Source of the DNA: an uncultured Anaerolineae bacterium
GTDB taxonomy: Bacteria; Chloroflexota; Anaerolineae; Aggregatilineales; Phototrophicaceae
NCBI GenBank assembly: GCA_937944445.1
Contig: CALDYP010000023.1
Span: 124,001-188,000 of the forward strand
Direction: 5' to 3'
Length of the DNA stretch: 64,000 bases
The notes beneath the pieces were generated by a model. The model worked only from the letters and a program-made list of their open reading frames with translations. It was not told the DNA's origin and searched no databases. Of this stretch, positions 37,510 to 47,181 are shown piece after piece; position 1 is the first letter of the stretch, and every line of letters starts with the position of its first letter. The translations under genes and the position numbers were made by a program.

Positions 37510-40506
37510 TCAGAACCCGCTCATCTGGCTCAGGTCGACGTGCCCTTCCTGCATGGCGGCGATGGCTTGCAGCAGGCCGATACGATTCTGCCGCAGGGGC
37601 ACGTCGTCCACGTTGACCAGCACGTTATCAAAGAAGGCCTTAATCGCTGGCACAATTGGCTCAAACTGCGTCAGAAAGTAGCCGACGTTGCCGCCGTCGA
37701 GCTTGGCGTGCGCGCGGTAAGCGTCCCACAGTGCCTTTTCCTCTGGCGTTTGCAGCAGGCTCTCGTGGACGGGGTAGCGCGCTGGCTCGGCGCGGGTGAT
37801 GCGCACGCAGCGGGCGAAGTTGTCTAGGATCATCTCCCAATCGGGGCGCTGCACCCACCCCTCCAGCTCTTGAATGCCGACGCTGGCGCGGTATGGGTTC
37901 TCGGCCTGCTGCGCCAGCACGGCGTTCATGCAGAAGCGATCCACCCCCCGCTCGTCCAACAGCCACGACTCCAGCCGCCCGCGCAGGAACTCCAGCAGCG
38001 CGGCGTGGGTGGGCGCGTCAAGGGCGATGGGCTGCACAGCCGCCACCGCGTCGATTAACTGTGACAAGCGCACGTCTAACCGCCGCCCGATGAGGATCTG
38101 CACCACGCCCAACGCTGCCCGCCGCAGCCCGAACGGGTCGGCCGTGGAACGCGGGGCCAGCCCCGCCGCGAACAACCCCACCAAGCTGTCGAGCTTGTCG
38201 ATGAGCGCCAGCAGCGCGCCCGGCACGCTTGGCGGCAGGCTGTCGCCCGCCCCGCGCGGCATCCAGTGCTCATAGATCGCGTTAGCCACCGCGTCCGAGT
38301 AGCCTTCCAAGCGGGCGTACTCGCGGCCCATCGCCCCTTGCAGGCTGGTCATCTCTACGACCATCTGCGTGCCGAGGTCCGCTTTCAAGATCGTGGCCGC
38401 TTCAGCCGCGACGGCTTGATCTTCCGCGGCGATCTTGAGCAGAGCGCCAACTGGCTGCACGAGCCGTTCGATACGCTCGTTCTTGTCTTTCATGCTGCCC
38501 AGCTTCTCGTGGAACGTGAGGGTAGCCAAGCGGTGGAGGTGTTCCTTGAGCGGCTTTTTGCGATCCTGCTCGTAGAAGAAGGCCGCATCGGTGAAACGCG
38601 CCCGCAGCACGTGTTCGTTGCCGTGTGCGACGATGTCAAGGTGCTGATCGTCCCCGTTGCGCACAGTGATGAAATACGGCAGCAGCGCGCCGCGGTCGTC
38701 CTGCACAGCAAAGTAGAACTGCTTCTTGCGCATGACCGTTGTCAACACGTCGCGCGGCAGCTCCAAGAAGCGCGGCTCGAACTTGCCCACCAGCGCATAG
38801 GGCGCTTCAACGAGGTTCACCACTTCCTCCAGCAGCCCCTCATCTGGCACATACTGCGCGCCTAACTCCTGCGAGAGCGAGCTGAGCTGGTCAAGGATGA
38901 TGTCGCGGCGGTCGGCCGCGCTCAAGTAGATGTTCTGCTGCGCCATCGCTGAAAAGTAGTCACCGGGCGTATTGACGACACACTCTTCAGACCCATAGGG
39001 GCGCAGCCCGCGCGTGACGTTGCCGCTGATAACCCCCGCATACTGGAACGGGATCACCGTCGAGCCGTAGAGCGCGACGATCCAACGAATCGGGCGGCTG
39101 AAGGTCACGCCGGTTTCGTTCCAACGCATCGACTTCCCGAAGCGAATCCCAGCGATCAAGTTGGGCAGCGCTTCCATCATCACCTCTGTCACAGGCCGCC
39201 CCACCGTCTTGACCGTGGCCACGACGTAGCGCCCGCCGTCCACTTCCGCCACGCGCAGATCATCAACGCTGAGGCCTTTGCCCTTAGCGAACCCCTCTGC
39301 CGCTTTCGTGGGCGTGCCGTCGGGGTTGAAGGCACGCTCGGCGGGCGGCCCCTTCACTTCCACCTCTTCATCTGGCTGGCGATGGCTGAGGCCTTTCACG
39401 CTCACCACGATTCGGCGCGGCGTGGCGAACACCTGTACGCTGTCGCAGCTTAGGCGCTGCGCGTTCAACATCTCTGGCACAGCGTTCTGAAGCTGCTGCG
39501 TGACGTCCGACACGTCAGCGGCGGGCAGCTCCTCGACGCCAATTTCCAACAGCAGATCGTCCGGCGCGGTGGGGGCGGGCGGCGGCGTCGGACTGAACGC
39601 GGGCAGCGTGACGCCCCATTGGCGCTGCATCTTCAGCAGCGGGTAGCCCAGTGCTTCGCGGTTGGCGGCGTAAGCCTTTGCGACGGTGCGCGTCATGTCG
39701 CGCATGCGGCGGAAGTAGCTGGCGCGCTCCGTCACGCCGACTGCGCCGCGCGTGTCCAGCACGTTGAACAAGTGGCTGCACTTCAGCACGTAGTCGTAGG
39801 CGCTGATGAGCGCGTCGCCTTCCAGCGCGCGCGTCATCTCGCGCTCGTAGGTGTCGTAGACTTTCTTGAGCGCGTCCACGTCGGCGATGTCAAAGTAATA
39901 GCGGCAGTGCTCCACCTCTTCCGCGAACATCATGTCACGGTAGGTCAAGCCGTCCCACCATTCGATGTCCCACGCGCTGTCCTTGCCTTGCAGCGCCAGC
40001 ACGATCCGCTCAATGCCGTATGTGATCTCAACTGACACAGGGTTCAGCTCAAGCCCGCCGGCCTGCTGGAAGTACGTAAATTGGGTGATCTCCTGCCCAT
40101 CTAACCAGACCTCCCAGCCCAGCCCCCACGCCCCCAGCGCAGGCGATTCCCAGTTGTCTTCCACAAAACGGATGTCATGCTGGCGTGGGTCGATCCCAAG
40201 CGCTTGCAGCGACTGCAAGTACAGCTCCTGTGGGTTGCCCGGGTCAGGCTTGAGGATGACCTGATATTGATAGTACTTCTGCATGCGGTTCGGGTTGTCC
40301 CCATAGCGGCCATCATCCGGGCGGACGCTTGGCTCAACATAGGCCACGCGCCACGGCTCTGGCCCCAGCACGCGCAGCAGCGTTGCCGGGTTGCCTGTTC
40401 CAGCCCCCACCTGCACGTTGTAAGGCTCCCAAATGGCACAGCCTTGATTGGCCCAGAACTGATGAAGCGTTAAAATCACCTGTTGAAAGTTCAGCGGCTG
40501 CCCCAT
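37510..40506 (-). CDS. glyQS: glycyl-tRNA synthetase, alpha and beta subunits fused
   Basis: 998 residues. Residues 1-290 are the class II catalytic alpha subunit ([50 protein letters not shown]). After a Pro/Ala-rich linker near 305-318 the beta subunit starts ([15 protein letters not shown]) and continues through its HD-like and anticodon-binding parts to the end. Most bacteria with this type have two genes, glyQ and glyS; the fusion is known from chlamydiae and a few other lineages. The start has GAGGA six bases upstream. Confidence 0.96.
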   Translation of the reverse strand: MGQPLNFQQVILTLHQFWANQGCAIWEPYNVQVGAGTGNPATLLRVLGPEPWRVAYVEPSVRPDDGRYGDNPNRMQKYYQYQVILKPDPGNPQELYLQSLQALGIDPRQHDIRFVEDNWESPALGAWGLGWEVWLDGQEITQFTYFQQAGGLELNPVSVEITYGIERIVLALQGKDSAWDIEWWDGLTYRDMMFAEEVEHCRYYFDIADVDALKKVYDTYEREMTRALEGDALISAYDYVLKCSHLFNVLDTRGAVGVTERASYFRRMRDMTRTVAKAYAANREALGYPLLKMQRQWGVTLPAFSPTPPPAPTAPDDLLLEIGVEELPAADVSDVTQQLQNAVPEMLNAQRLSCDSVQVFATPRRIVVSVKGLSHRQPDEEVEVKGPPAERAFNPDGTPTKAAEGFAKGKGLSVDDLRVAEVDGGRYVVATVKTVGRPVTEVMMEALPNLIAGIRFGKSMRWNETGVTFSRPIRWIVALYGSTVIPFQYAGVISGNVTRGLRPYGSEECVVNTPGDYFSAMAQQNIYLSAADRRDIILDQLSSLSQELGAQYVPDEGLLEEVVNLVEAPYALVGKFEPRFLELPRDVLTTVMRKKQFYFAVQDDRGALLPYFITVRNGDDQHLDIVAHGNEHVLRARFTDAAFFYEQDRKKPLKEHLHRLATLTFHEKLGSMKDKNERIERLVQPVGALLKIAAEDQAVAAEAATILKADLGTQMVVEMTSLQGAMGREYARLEGYSDAVANAIYEHWMPRGAGDSLPPSVPGALLALIDKLDSLVGLFAAGLAPRSTADPFGLRRAALGVVQILIGRRLDVRLSQLIDAVAAVQPIALDAPTHAALLEFLRGRLESWLLDERGVDRFCMNAVLAQQAENPYRASVGIQELEGWVQRPDWEMILDNFARCVRITRAEPARYPVHESLLQTPEEKALWDAYRAHAKLDGGNVGYFLTQFEPIVPAIKAFFDNVLVNVDDVPLRQNRIGLLQAIAAMQEGHVDLSQMSGF

Positions 40507-40557
40507 GTTGTATCCTCGATCTGTGATCCGCTTCAGGCGGTTAATCGCGCTGTGTGC

Positions 40558-40563
40558 ATTATA
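40558..40563 (-). promoter_or_regulatory. possible -10 element for the glyQS operon
   Basis: A perfect TATAAT on the minus strand 52 bases before the glyQS start codon. No good -35 hexamer is found at 16-18 bases, so the promoter would depend on an activator or be weak. It lies just downstream of the cold-shock gene terminator, where a new promoter is needed. Confidence 0.4.
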
Positions 40564-40592
40564 AGGCGCAGACCGCCCCTACGCGAGAGAAC

Positions 40593-40628
40593 AAAAAAGC
40601 CGCCTCACCCATCTGAGGGGAGACGGCC
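40593..40628 (-). terminator. rho-independent terminator of the cold-shock gene
   Basis: On the minus strand an interrupted stem (GCCG, CTC and CCC paired with GGG, GAG and CGGC, with two one-base irregularities) is followed by TTTTTT. It lies 24 bp after the csp stop codon and separates that gene from glyQS. Confidence 0.85.
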
Positions 40629-40651
40629 AATGTAATCAACGCTAGCGGGGG

Positions 40652-40867
40652 CTATTCCTTGATGATTACGACCTTGCTTGCTTGAAGCCCCTTCTGCCCC
40701 TGTGTGATATCGAACTCCACTTTGTCGCCATCGTTGAGCGCCCGATACCCACTGGACTGAATCTCAGAATAGTGAACGAAAACATCTTCGCCGCTTTCGG
40801 GGGTGATGAAGCCATACCCCTTCTCTGCATTGAACCACTTCACTGTACCGCGTTTACGTGCTGCCAT
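40652..40867 (-). CDS. csp: cold-shock domain protein
   Basis: 71 residues, a single OB-fold cold-shock domain that binds single-stranded RNA and DNA and melts RNA structure. RNP1 is visible as KGYGFITPE and RNP2 as DVFVHYSEI. The start [12 protein letters not shown] at 40867 has AGGAG eleven bases upstream; a longer frame to 40909 would run through the structured leader. It is monocistronic, with its own terminator. Confidence 0.95.
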   Translation of the reverse strand: MAARKRGTVKWFNAEKGYGFITPESGEDVFVHYSEIQSSGYRALNDGDKVEFDITQGQKGLQASKVVIIKE

Positions 40868-40881
40868 GTGCTTTGAAACTC

Positions 40882-40940
40882 CTGAAACATAAAAGGACTG
40901 ATGCGCCACATCCTTACACTCATCAGCGTTCGTGTTTCAG
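40882..40940 (-). promoter_or_regulatory. structured 5' leader of csp touching the ribosome binding site
   Basis: In the csp mRNA an outer 8-bp stem (CTGAAACA at 40933-40940 in mRNA sense with TGTTTCAG at 40882-40889) encloses an inner 6-bp stem (CTGATG with CATCAG). The 3' strand of the outer stem ends in the first two bases of the AGGAG Shine-Dalgarno at 40879-40883. Temperature-sensitive leader folding is known for cspA of E. coli; a similar role here is inferred from position and pairing. Confidence 0.5.
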
Positions 40941-41031
40941 AAGCCTAGCCGTGTAACGTTGTAGCCGCGAGATTTCTCTCACCGCCATTAGCTTATCAGA
41001 CATTTCATTTTTGCGCTACTAGTTTTTGGGT

Positions 41032-41067
41032 GATGCCTGATGATCGGAATAGGTTGATTCAGGCATC
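41032..41067. repeat. 9-bp inverted repeat in the csp-sigma spacer
   Basis: GATGCCTGA at 41032-41040 and TCAGGCATC at 41059-41067 are perfect inverted copies with an 18-base gap. Their centre-to-centre spacing is close to two and a half helical turns. They could be an operator for a dimeric or paired regulator of either divergent gene, or a hairpin. Confidence 0.45.
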
Positions 41068-41182
41068 TCTCATCTGATGCTAGACAGAGCAGCAGGATAG
41101 CCTACGCATCTCAGCGTAACTGAACTGCATAGAGCGGGTTATTAAGGGTGAATAGCATTTCAATTAGCTCAGAGACCAGCCT

Positions 41183-41809
41183 ATGGGACTGTTTCGGCGC
41201 AACAAGCGTAAATCGCTCAAAGAGATGGACGACAACGAACTAGTCGCCCTTGCGGGGCACGATCAAGATGCCTTCGGTGAGATTTACGAGCGCTATGTGA
41301 CCAAGATTTACAATTACATCTACTATCGCACGGGCAACGCCCAAGACGCCGAGGACATCACGGCGAAAGTATTCTTCCGTGCAATGGCCCACATCCAGAA
41401 CTACGAGGACAAGGGCGTGCCCTTCCAAGCGTGGTTGTATCGCATCGCGCATAACCTCGTGGCCAACTTCCACCGCGATGAAAGCCGCCGCAAGATCATC
41501 CCGCTGGATGATTACCTCGCTCAGACGCTCAAGACCGACGCGCCCGACCGCATCGCTGAACAAAACGAGGAACAAGCCGCCCTGCTGAACGCGATCCGTC
41601 GGCTGCCGCCAGAGCGTCAGCAGCTTCTCATCCTGAAGTTCGTCCATGACAAGTCAAACGCTGAAATTGGTGAGATCATGAATCGAACAGAGGGGGCCAT
41701 CAAATCGCTCTACCATCGCACGCTGTTGGCGCTGCGCGATGAGATGCAGCGGCAAGACTATCCGCAGCGCCAAGACACCACCCTACCCACCAAGCAGCGC
41801 AAAGGTTAA
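41183..41809 (+). CDS. ECF-type sigma-70 family RNA polymerase sigma factor
   Basis: 208 residues with sigma regions 2 and 4 only. Region 2 includes FGEIYERYVTKIYNYIYYRTGNAQDAEDIT (read across 31-60), and region 4 includes LPPERQQLLILKF and the helix-turn-helix NAEIGEIMNRTEGAIKSLYHRTL. The N-terminal 15 residues are basic. The next gene, 7 bp downstream, is a small one-helix protein that may control it. The target promoters are unknown. Confidence 0.9.
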   Translation: MGLFRRNKRKSLKEMDDNELVALAGHDQDAFGEIYERYVTKIYNYIYYRTGNAQDAEDITAKVFFRAMAHIQNYEDKGVPFQAWLYRIAHNLVANFHRDESRRKIIPLDDYLAQTLKTDAPDRIAEQNEEQAALLNAIRRLPPERQQLLILKFVHDKSNAEIGEIMNRTEGAIKSLYHRTLLALRDEMQRQDYPQRQDTTLPTKQRKG

Positions 41810-41816
41810 ACCACTC

Positions 41817-42188
41817 ATGATGCCAGATACTCGGATGGAACAACTCTACACCGCTCTCACTGATGCGATCGTCAACGAAGCCAGCGATGAAGAAATCAAC
41901 GCCCTGATCGAATCGCATCAAGTGCCTCACAACCGTGAAGTTGACCAAATGGTGGGGCTGATCTTGCGCCTGCATACTACGCTGCTCGGGGTGCAGCCAT
42001 CGCCGCGCTTCGTGCGCGGGCTGCGTCGGGAACTGCTGGCGATGTATGAAGATAACCTCGTGCAGCGCATTCGGCATCTGCCGGCGCGCGTTCAGTTGGC
42101 TGCGCTGCTGGTGATGGTCGGCGGCTTCGCCATGCTGTTCACCCGTCGCCGTGCTGAGGCCACCAAAGTCGAAAGCGCCACGATCTAA
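41817..42188 (+). CDS. one-helix membrane protein, possible partner of the ECF sigma factor
   Basis: 123 residues from the ATG at 41817. The N-terminal 85 residues are soluble, acidic and helical (ALTDAIVNEASDEEINALIE). One membrane segment (LAALLVMVGGFAMLF) is near 93-108, followed by RRRAEATK. Gene order right after an ECF sigma, plus a cytosolic domain and a single helix, is the layout of membrane anti-sigma factors, but the zinc-binding HxxxCxxC motif is absent. Not recognised beyond that; the function is inferred from context. Confidence 0.65.
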   Translation: MMPDTRMEQLYTALTDAIVNEASDEEINALIESHQVPHNREVDQMVGLILRLHTTLLGVQPSPRFVRGLRRELLAMYEDNLVQRIRHLPARVQLAALLVMVGGFAMLFTRRRAEATKVESATI

Positions 42189-42191
42189 GCC

Positions 42192-42860
42192 ATGAGCCAA
42201 GCCCTCTGGAGCGCTCTAGACGACTACTTCGATCAAGCGCTGCTGCAAGCGCCGCCAGTGCTAGCAGCAGCGCTGGCAAACTCAGCGGCGGCTGGCCTGC
42301 CGACGATCAGCGTCGCCCCCAATCAAGGCAAGCTGCTAGCAACCTTCGTCGCCGTGATGCAGGCCAAGCGCGTGCTGGAGATCGGCACGTTGGGCGGCTA
42401 CAGCACCCTGTGGATGGCGCACGCCCTGCCCACTGGCGGCCAGATCATCACGCTGGAACTCAACGATCATCACGCCGACGTCGCTCAGCAAAACTTCGCG
42501 CTGGCAGGCATGGCAGATCGGATCGAGATCCGCCGCGGCCCAGCCCTCGCCACACTGGACGGGATGATCGCCGAGGGCGCGCCACCTTTCGACCTAATCT
42601 TCATCGACGCTGACAAACCCGCCACCCCGGACTACTTCCAACGGTCGTTGGCGCTCAGCCGCCTTGGCACGCTCATCATTATCGACAACGTCGTGCGAGA
42701 AGGCGCAGTGCTCGACGTGAACAACCCCGACCCCAACGTGCAGGGCATCCGCCGCTTGATCGCTGAGATAGCGGCTGAGCCGCGTGTCAGTGCCCTTGCG
42801 CTGCAAACTGTCGGCAGCAAAGGGCATGACGGCCTCGCGTTGGCAGTCGTGACGGGCTAG
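42192..42860 (+). CDS. SAM-dependent O-methyltransferase (caffeoyl-CoA OMT-like)
   Basis: 222 residues, class I methyltransferase of the Methyltransf_3 family. SAM binding is at VLEIGTLGGYSTLWMA, the acidic ribose ligand in ITLELN, and the metal-binding DLIFIDADKPATPDY gives the divalent cation site. Bacterial members methylate catechol-type hydroxyls; the true substrate is unknown. It begins 3 bp after the one-helix protein and is probably in the same transcript as the sigma factor. Confidence 0.88.
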   Translation: MSQALWSALDDYFDQALLQAPPVLAAALANSAAAGLPTISVAPNQGKLLATFVAVMQAKRVLEIGTLGGYSTLWMAHALPTGGQIITLELNDHHADVAQQNFALAGMADRIEIRRGPALATLDGMIAEGAPPFDLIFIDADKPATPDYFQRSLALSRLGTLIIIDNVVREGAVLDVNNPDPNVQGIRRLIAEIAAEPRVSALALQTVGSKGHDGLALAVVTG

Positions 42861-42885
42861 ACATCCCGCAAAATCGCGTTATAAT
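42858..42885 (+). promoter_or_regulatory. second possible rpoB promoter
   Basis: TAGACA (42858-42863) and TATAAT (42880-42885) separated by 16 bases, overlapping the stop of the methyltransferase gene. It would give a leader of about 240 bases before the rpoB start. Confidence 0.5.
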
Positions 42886-42950
42886 GTTGTGTATGGCCGC
42901 GAGTGCAGCGATACAGGCCCCACGTTGTATCAAGAGAGGCTGCGCTCAAC

Positions 42951-42980
42951 TTGACATTCCGCTAAGTGATCCTGTATAAT
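42951..42980 (+). promoter_or_regulatory. rpoB promoter with consensus elements
   Basis: TTGACA (42951-42956), an 18-base spacer and TATAAT (42975-42980): both hexamers are perfect. The expected leader is about 140 bases. It includes an inverted repeat near 42995-43020 (CTTGTG paired with CACAAG, with a smaller TGTG/CACA pair inside). Confidence 0.85.
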
Positions 42981-43128
42981 TCAGGTTCACTGATCTTGTG
43001 TTATCACACACGATCACAAGACGCATGACGTATTCCGCTACCATCTGTTGTTCGTCCGCTGGCTAGCTGGTGTTTGCGCACTGGATGGCCCCGTTGTGTC
43101 TACCCACGCAGTTTGAAGGAGCGCCCCG

Positions 43129-46100
43129 TTGAAAAGTTACTACAACGTCAAGAATTACGCTCGTGTGCCCGATGTCGCTGAGCTTCCTTCGCTGATTGAA
43201 ATTCAGTCTAGCTCATTCGACTGGTTCATGAAAGAAGGCCTGCTGGAGCTTTTCGATGAGGTGAACCCCATCGAAAGCTTCAACGGTGGTGACCTGAAGC
43301 TCTACCTGCCCGGTAACAGCCGCAGCGCGGTCGCGTTGAAAGAACAGATTGACCCCAGCCGCTACGAACGCAAGCACAAGTCAGCCATCCTCTATGAGCG
43401 CGAAGCCGCCAACGGCCTGCGCTACTGGTTCGAGGAACCCAAGCACAGCACTGAAGTTTGTATCGAGCGTGATATGAACTTCGCCGCCTCGCTCTACGTG
43501 CAAGTCGCGCTCCACAACTTGCAGACAGGCGCGGTGATCGTCAACGACATCTTCCTCGGGGACTTCCCGCTCATGACCGACAAGGGCACGTTCATCATCA
43601 ACGGAACGGAGCGCGTCGTCGTCAGCCAGTTGATTCGCTCGCCGGGTGTCTACTTCGACGCGGAAGAAGACCGCGCCACCGGCCGTATGATGTCCAACGC
43701 CAAGCTGATCCCCGATCGCGGCGCATGGATGGAATTTGAGACCCGCAAGAACGACTACATCACACTGAAGTTCAACCGCAAGCGCACCTTGCCCATCACC
43801 GTTTTCCTGCGCGCGCTGGATGCCGTCGACGATGGCACAGGCGATGCTGCGCCGCGCTTAGGAACCAATGAGGAAATCCTTGCGCTGTTCGCAGAGAACG
43901 ACAATGAACCCGCTCACCAATACATCGCTAATGCGATCAAGAACGAGCAAGGGATCGAGCCGAAGCGCAATCAAAGCCCCGCTGAAGCTGCGCTGATCGA
44001 GTTCTACAAGCGGATGCGCCCGGGTGACCCCGCCACCCTCGACAACGCAAAGGAATATCTCGAAAGCCAGTTGTTCGACCAGCGCCGCTACGATTTAGAG
44101 CGCGTTGGACGTTATAAACTGAACCAGCGCCTCGGGTTGGATCGCCGTATTCCACGCAGCACGCGCACCATCACCAAAGCCGACATCGTTGAAGTCGTGC
44201 GCCGCATGATCGAAATCAACAACGGGCGTATCCCGAAGGACGATATCGACCACCTCGGCAACCGCCGCGTGAAAACAGTCGGTGAGTTGATCATGAACAA
44301 GCTGCGCATCGGGCTGCGCCGCATGGAGCGCGTCGTCAAAGAGCGCATGTCCACGCGCGAGACGGGCGACCAACCTACCCCCATCATGCTCATCAACATT
44401 CGCCCGATGGTGGCCGCCGTGCGTGAGTTTTTCGGCTCATCGCAGCTTTCGCAGTTCATGGAGCAAACCAACCCCCTTGCCGAGCTGACGCACAAGCGCA
44501 CGCTCTCCGCGTTAGGGCCGGGCGGCTTGCGCCGTGAGCGCGCCGGCTTCGACGTGCGCGACGTGCACCACAGCCACTATGGCCGCATCTGCCCGATTGA
44601 GACGCCAGAAGGCCCCAACATCGGCTTGATTGGCCGCTTGGCCAGCTATGCGCGCGTCAACGAGTATGGCTTCATCGAGACGCCCTACCGCAAGGTGCTC
44701 CACAGCCTGCCCATCAACAGTGATAACCTACTTGGGCGGCGCATCCGTGAAGATATTGAGGACGCCAAAGGCAAGACCCTCGTCGAAGAGGACACCATCA
44801 TCACGCAAGAGGTGATTGATCGGCTCAAGAAAGCAGGCATTGACGAAGTGCCAGTAGCCCCCTTCGTCAGCGATGAAGTCGAGTATTTCAGCGCCGACGC
44901 CGAGGATCAGCTCATCATCGCGCAGGCCAACTCACGCTTGAACGACCTGAATGAGTTTATGTCCGATCGCGTCTCAGTGCGCCACAAACAGGCCTTCCGC
45001 GTTGAAATGCCCCAGAAGGTGAACTACATCGACATCGCCCCGCGCCAGATCGTGGGCATCAGCGCGGCGCTCATCCCCTTCCTTGAGCACGACGACGCCA
45101 GCCGCGCCCTGATGGGATCCAACATGCAGCGTCAGGCCGTCCCGCTGCTGCAGCCGGATGTGCCCGTCGTCAGCACCGGCATGGAAGATCAAGCCGCCTT
45201 CGACAGCGGCCAAGTCCTCGTCTCAGATGTCGATGGTGACGTAATCAGCGTCCAGAGCGAGATGATCCGCCTGCGCCTCGACAACGGCGAAGAGCGCACC
45301 TACAAACTGCGCAAGTATGACCGCAGCAACCAATCGACCTGCATCGATCAGCGCCCCACCGTGCGCAAGGGTCAGCGCGTCAAGCGCGGTGATGTGCTGG
45401 CCGACAGCAGCAGCACCCAGCGCGGCCACCTCGCGCTCGGCCATGACGTGCTGGCGGCTTTCATCTGCTGGGACGGCGGCAACTACGAAGACGCGCTGCT
45501 CGTCAGCGAGGAGATGCTGCGCAACGACAAGTTCACCAGCATCCACATCGAGAAGCATGAGATCGAAGCGCGCGATACTAAGCTGGGGCCAGAAGAGATC
45601 ACCTACGACATCCCCAACGTCGGCGAGGACGCCCTGAAAGACCTCGGCGAAGATGGCATCGTCCGCATCGGTGCGGAGGTCGGCCCCAACGACATCCTCG
45701 TTGGCAAGATCACGCCCAAAGGTGAGAAAGAACTCTCGCCAGAGGAGAAGCTGCTGCGCGCCATCTTCGGCGAACAAGCGCGCGAGGTGAAAGACAGCTC
45801 GCTGCGCCTGCCACACGGTGACCGCGGCAAGGTCGTGGACGTCAAGACGCTGACGCGCGAAGAACACCCTGACTTGCCCGCTGGCGTGGAAAAGATGGTG
45901 CGCGTGTCGATTGCGCAGCGCCGCAAGCTCACCGTAGGCGACAAGATGGCCGGTCGCCACGGCAACAAAGGCATCATCAGCCGCATCGTCGCCATCGAGG
46001 ATATGCCCTACATGAGCGATGGACGCCCCGTGGAGATCATCCTGAACCCGACGGGCGTGCCGGGGCGCATGAACATCGGCCAAGTGCTGGAGCTGCACCT

Positions 46101-47127
46101 CGGCTGGGCCGCGGATCGTCTCGGCTTCCGTGCCATCACCCCGGTGTTTGACGGAGCAGATGAGCAGGAGATCCAAGCCGAGTTAGGGCGGGCGTGGATG
46201 ATCGACTACGCATGGGAAGTGATCACCAAGCGCGCGTGGGAGTGGATCGATGGCCGCTACAGCAAGGAAGACCTCGAGGACGACGATGAAGTTCGCCGCC
46301 TCTACATCAGCGAGTGGTTGGCTGATCACGACGAATACGACCCCATCCAACTAAACGAGGAACCAGTCTACGCGCGGCGCGCCGTGCTGCGTGAGTGGCT
46401 GCGCGAGAAGGGCTACGACCCTGATCAAATCCTGCTGTTCGACAACAGCCACGTGCTGCTCTCTGAGCGCGGCGTGATCGATCAGAACGCTATCGATGTG
46501 TCGCTGCGCCTGTGGATTGAGGCTACCCTGCCTGCCATACGAGTGCCAGATCAGGCAACCACCGCTCAACTGTTCGAACTGGCCAACCGCGCCATGTTCG
46601 AAACCGGCGAGCCTGTGCCACACTACGGCAAGCACAAGCTCTACGATGGGCGCACTGGCGAGCAGTTCGACAATCATGTAGCCGTCGGTATCGTGCACAT
46701 GCTCAAGCTGGCACACCTCGTCGAAGACAAGGCACACGCCCGCTCCACTGGCCCGTACAGCCTCGTCACCCAGCAGCCGCTCGGCGGCAAAGCGCAGTTC
46801 GGCGGCCAGCGCTTCGGTGAGATGGAAGTGTGGGCGCTGGAAGCCTACGGCGCAGCCTACACCCTCCAAGAGATGCTCACGGTCAAGTCCGATGATGTGA
46901 ACGGGCGCACCGCCACCTACGAGAGCATCGTCAAAGGCGCTGAGATCGGCGACCCGGGCATCCCGACCAGTTTCCGCGTGCTGGTGAAAGAACTTCAGTC
47001 CCTCGGCTTGGCAGTGGAGGCTATCACTGAATCCGGTGAGGTCATCCGCTTCAGCAAAGACGACGACAAAGACAAACGCCCCCAGCCGGATAACGCGCTG
47101 ATGGGCTTCAGCAGCGACCTGCGCTAA
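43129..47127 (+). CDS. rpoB: RNA polymerase beta subunit RpoB, with a large insertion
   Basis: 1332 residues. The start is TTG, set by GAAGGAG seven bases upstream. Conserved beta regions are all present: the rifampicin region ([20 protein letters not shown]), PETPEG as [21 protein letters not shown], and the C-terminal [20 protein letters not shown]. Between [12 protein letters not shown] (about 1004) and [14 protein letters not shown] (about 1168) roughly 130 additional residues occur, with repeated [11 protein letters not shown] and [12 protein letters not shown]-like segments. The gene is alone: no ribosomal protein genes precede it, and rpoC does not follow. A terminator at 47144-47181 closes it. 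Confidence 0.97.
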   Translation: MKSYYNVKNYARVPDVAELPSLIEIQSSSFDWFMKEGLLELFDEVNPIESFNGGDLKLYLPGNSRSAVALKEQIDPSRYERKHKSAILYEREAANGLRYWFEEPKHSTEVCIERDMNFAASLYVQVALHNLQTGAVIVNDIFLGDFPLMTDKGTFIINGTERVVVSQLIRSPGVYFDAEEDRATGRMMSNAKLIPDRGAWMEFETRKNDYITLKFNRKRTLPITVFLRALDAVDDGTGDAAPRLGTNEEILALFAENDNEPAHQYIANAIKNEQGIEPKRNQSPAEAALIEFYKRMRPGDPATLDNAKEYLESQLFDQRRYDLERVGRYKLNQRLGLDRRIPRSTRTITKADIVEVVRRMIEINNGRIPKDDIDHLGNRRVKTVGELIMNKLRIGLRRMERVVKERMSTRETGDQPTPIMLINIRPMVAAVREFFGSSQLSQFMEQTNPLAELTHKRTLSALGPGGLRRERAGFDVRDVHHSHYGRICPIETPEGPNIGLIGRLASYARVNEYGFIETPYRKVLHSLPINSDNLLGRRIREDIEDAKGKTLVEEDTIITQEVIDRLKKAGIDEVPVAPFVSDEVEYFSADAEDQLIIAQANSRLNDLNEFMSDRVSVRHKQAFRVEMPQKVNYIDIAPRQIVGISAALIPFLEHDDASRALMGSNMQRQAVPLLQPDVPVVSTGMEDQAAFDSGQVLVSDVDGDVISVQSEMIRLRLDNGEERTYKLRKYDRSNQSTCIDQRPTVRKGQRVKRGDVLADSSSTQRGHLALGHDVLAAFICWDGGNYEDALLVSEEMLRNDKFTSIHIEKHEIEARDTKLGPEEITYDIPNVGEDALKDLGEDGIVRIGAEVGPNDILVGKITPKGEKELSPEEKLLRAIFGEQAREVKDSSLRLPHGDRGKVVDVKTLTREEHPDLPAGVEKMVRVSIAQRRKLTVGDKMAGRHGNKGIISRIVAIEDMPYMSDGRPVEIILNPTGVPGRMNIGQVLELHLGWAADRLGFRAITPVFDGADEQEIQAELGRAWMIDYAWEVITKRAWEWIDGRYSKEDLEDDDEVRRLYISEWLADHDEYDPIQLNEEPVYARRAVLREWLREKGYDPDQILLFDNSHVLLSERGVIDQNAIDVSLRLWIEATLPAIRVPDQATTAQLFELANRAMFETGEPVPHYGKHKLYDGRTGEQFDNHVAVGIVHMLKLAHLVEDKAHARSTGPYSLVTQQPLGGKAQFGGQRFGEMEVWALEAYGAAYTLQEMLTVKSDDVNGRTATYESIVKGAEIGDPGIPTSFRVLVKELQSLGLAVEAITESGEVIRFSKDDDKDKRPQPDNALMGFSSDLR

Positions 47128-47143
47128 GCTTTCTACCAATCCA

Positions 47144-47181
47144 AACGCCCAATGTTCTCATGCTAGACGTTGGGCGTTTTT
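47144..47181 (+). terminator. rho-independent terminator of rpoB
   Basis: AACGCCCAA pairs perfectly with TTGGGCGTT (47170-47178) around a 17-base loop, followed by a TTTTT run. It begins 17 bp after the rpoB stop and abuts the stop of the convergent photolyase gene. On the opposite strand the T run is weak. Confidence 0.88.

Larger units (their letters stand above)
40868..41182. other. 315-bp divergent spacer between csp and the ECF sigma gene
   Basis: No gene is seen. It holds the structured csp leader (40882-40940) and an unexplained 9-bp inverted repeat (41032-41067). The part beside the sigma gene is moderately AT-rich, but no consensus promoter stands out, which would fit control by an alternative or self-recognised sigma factor. 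Confidence 0.6.
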
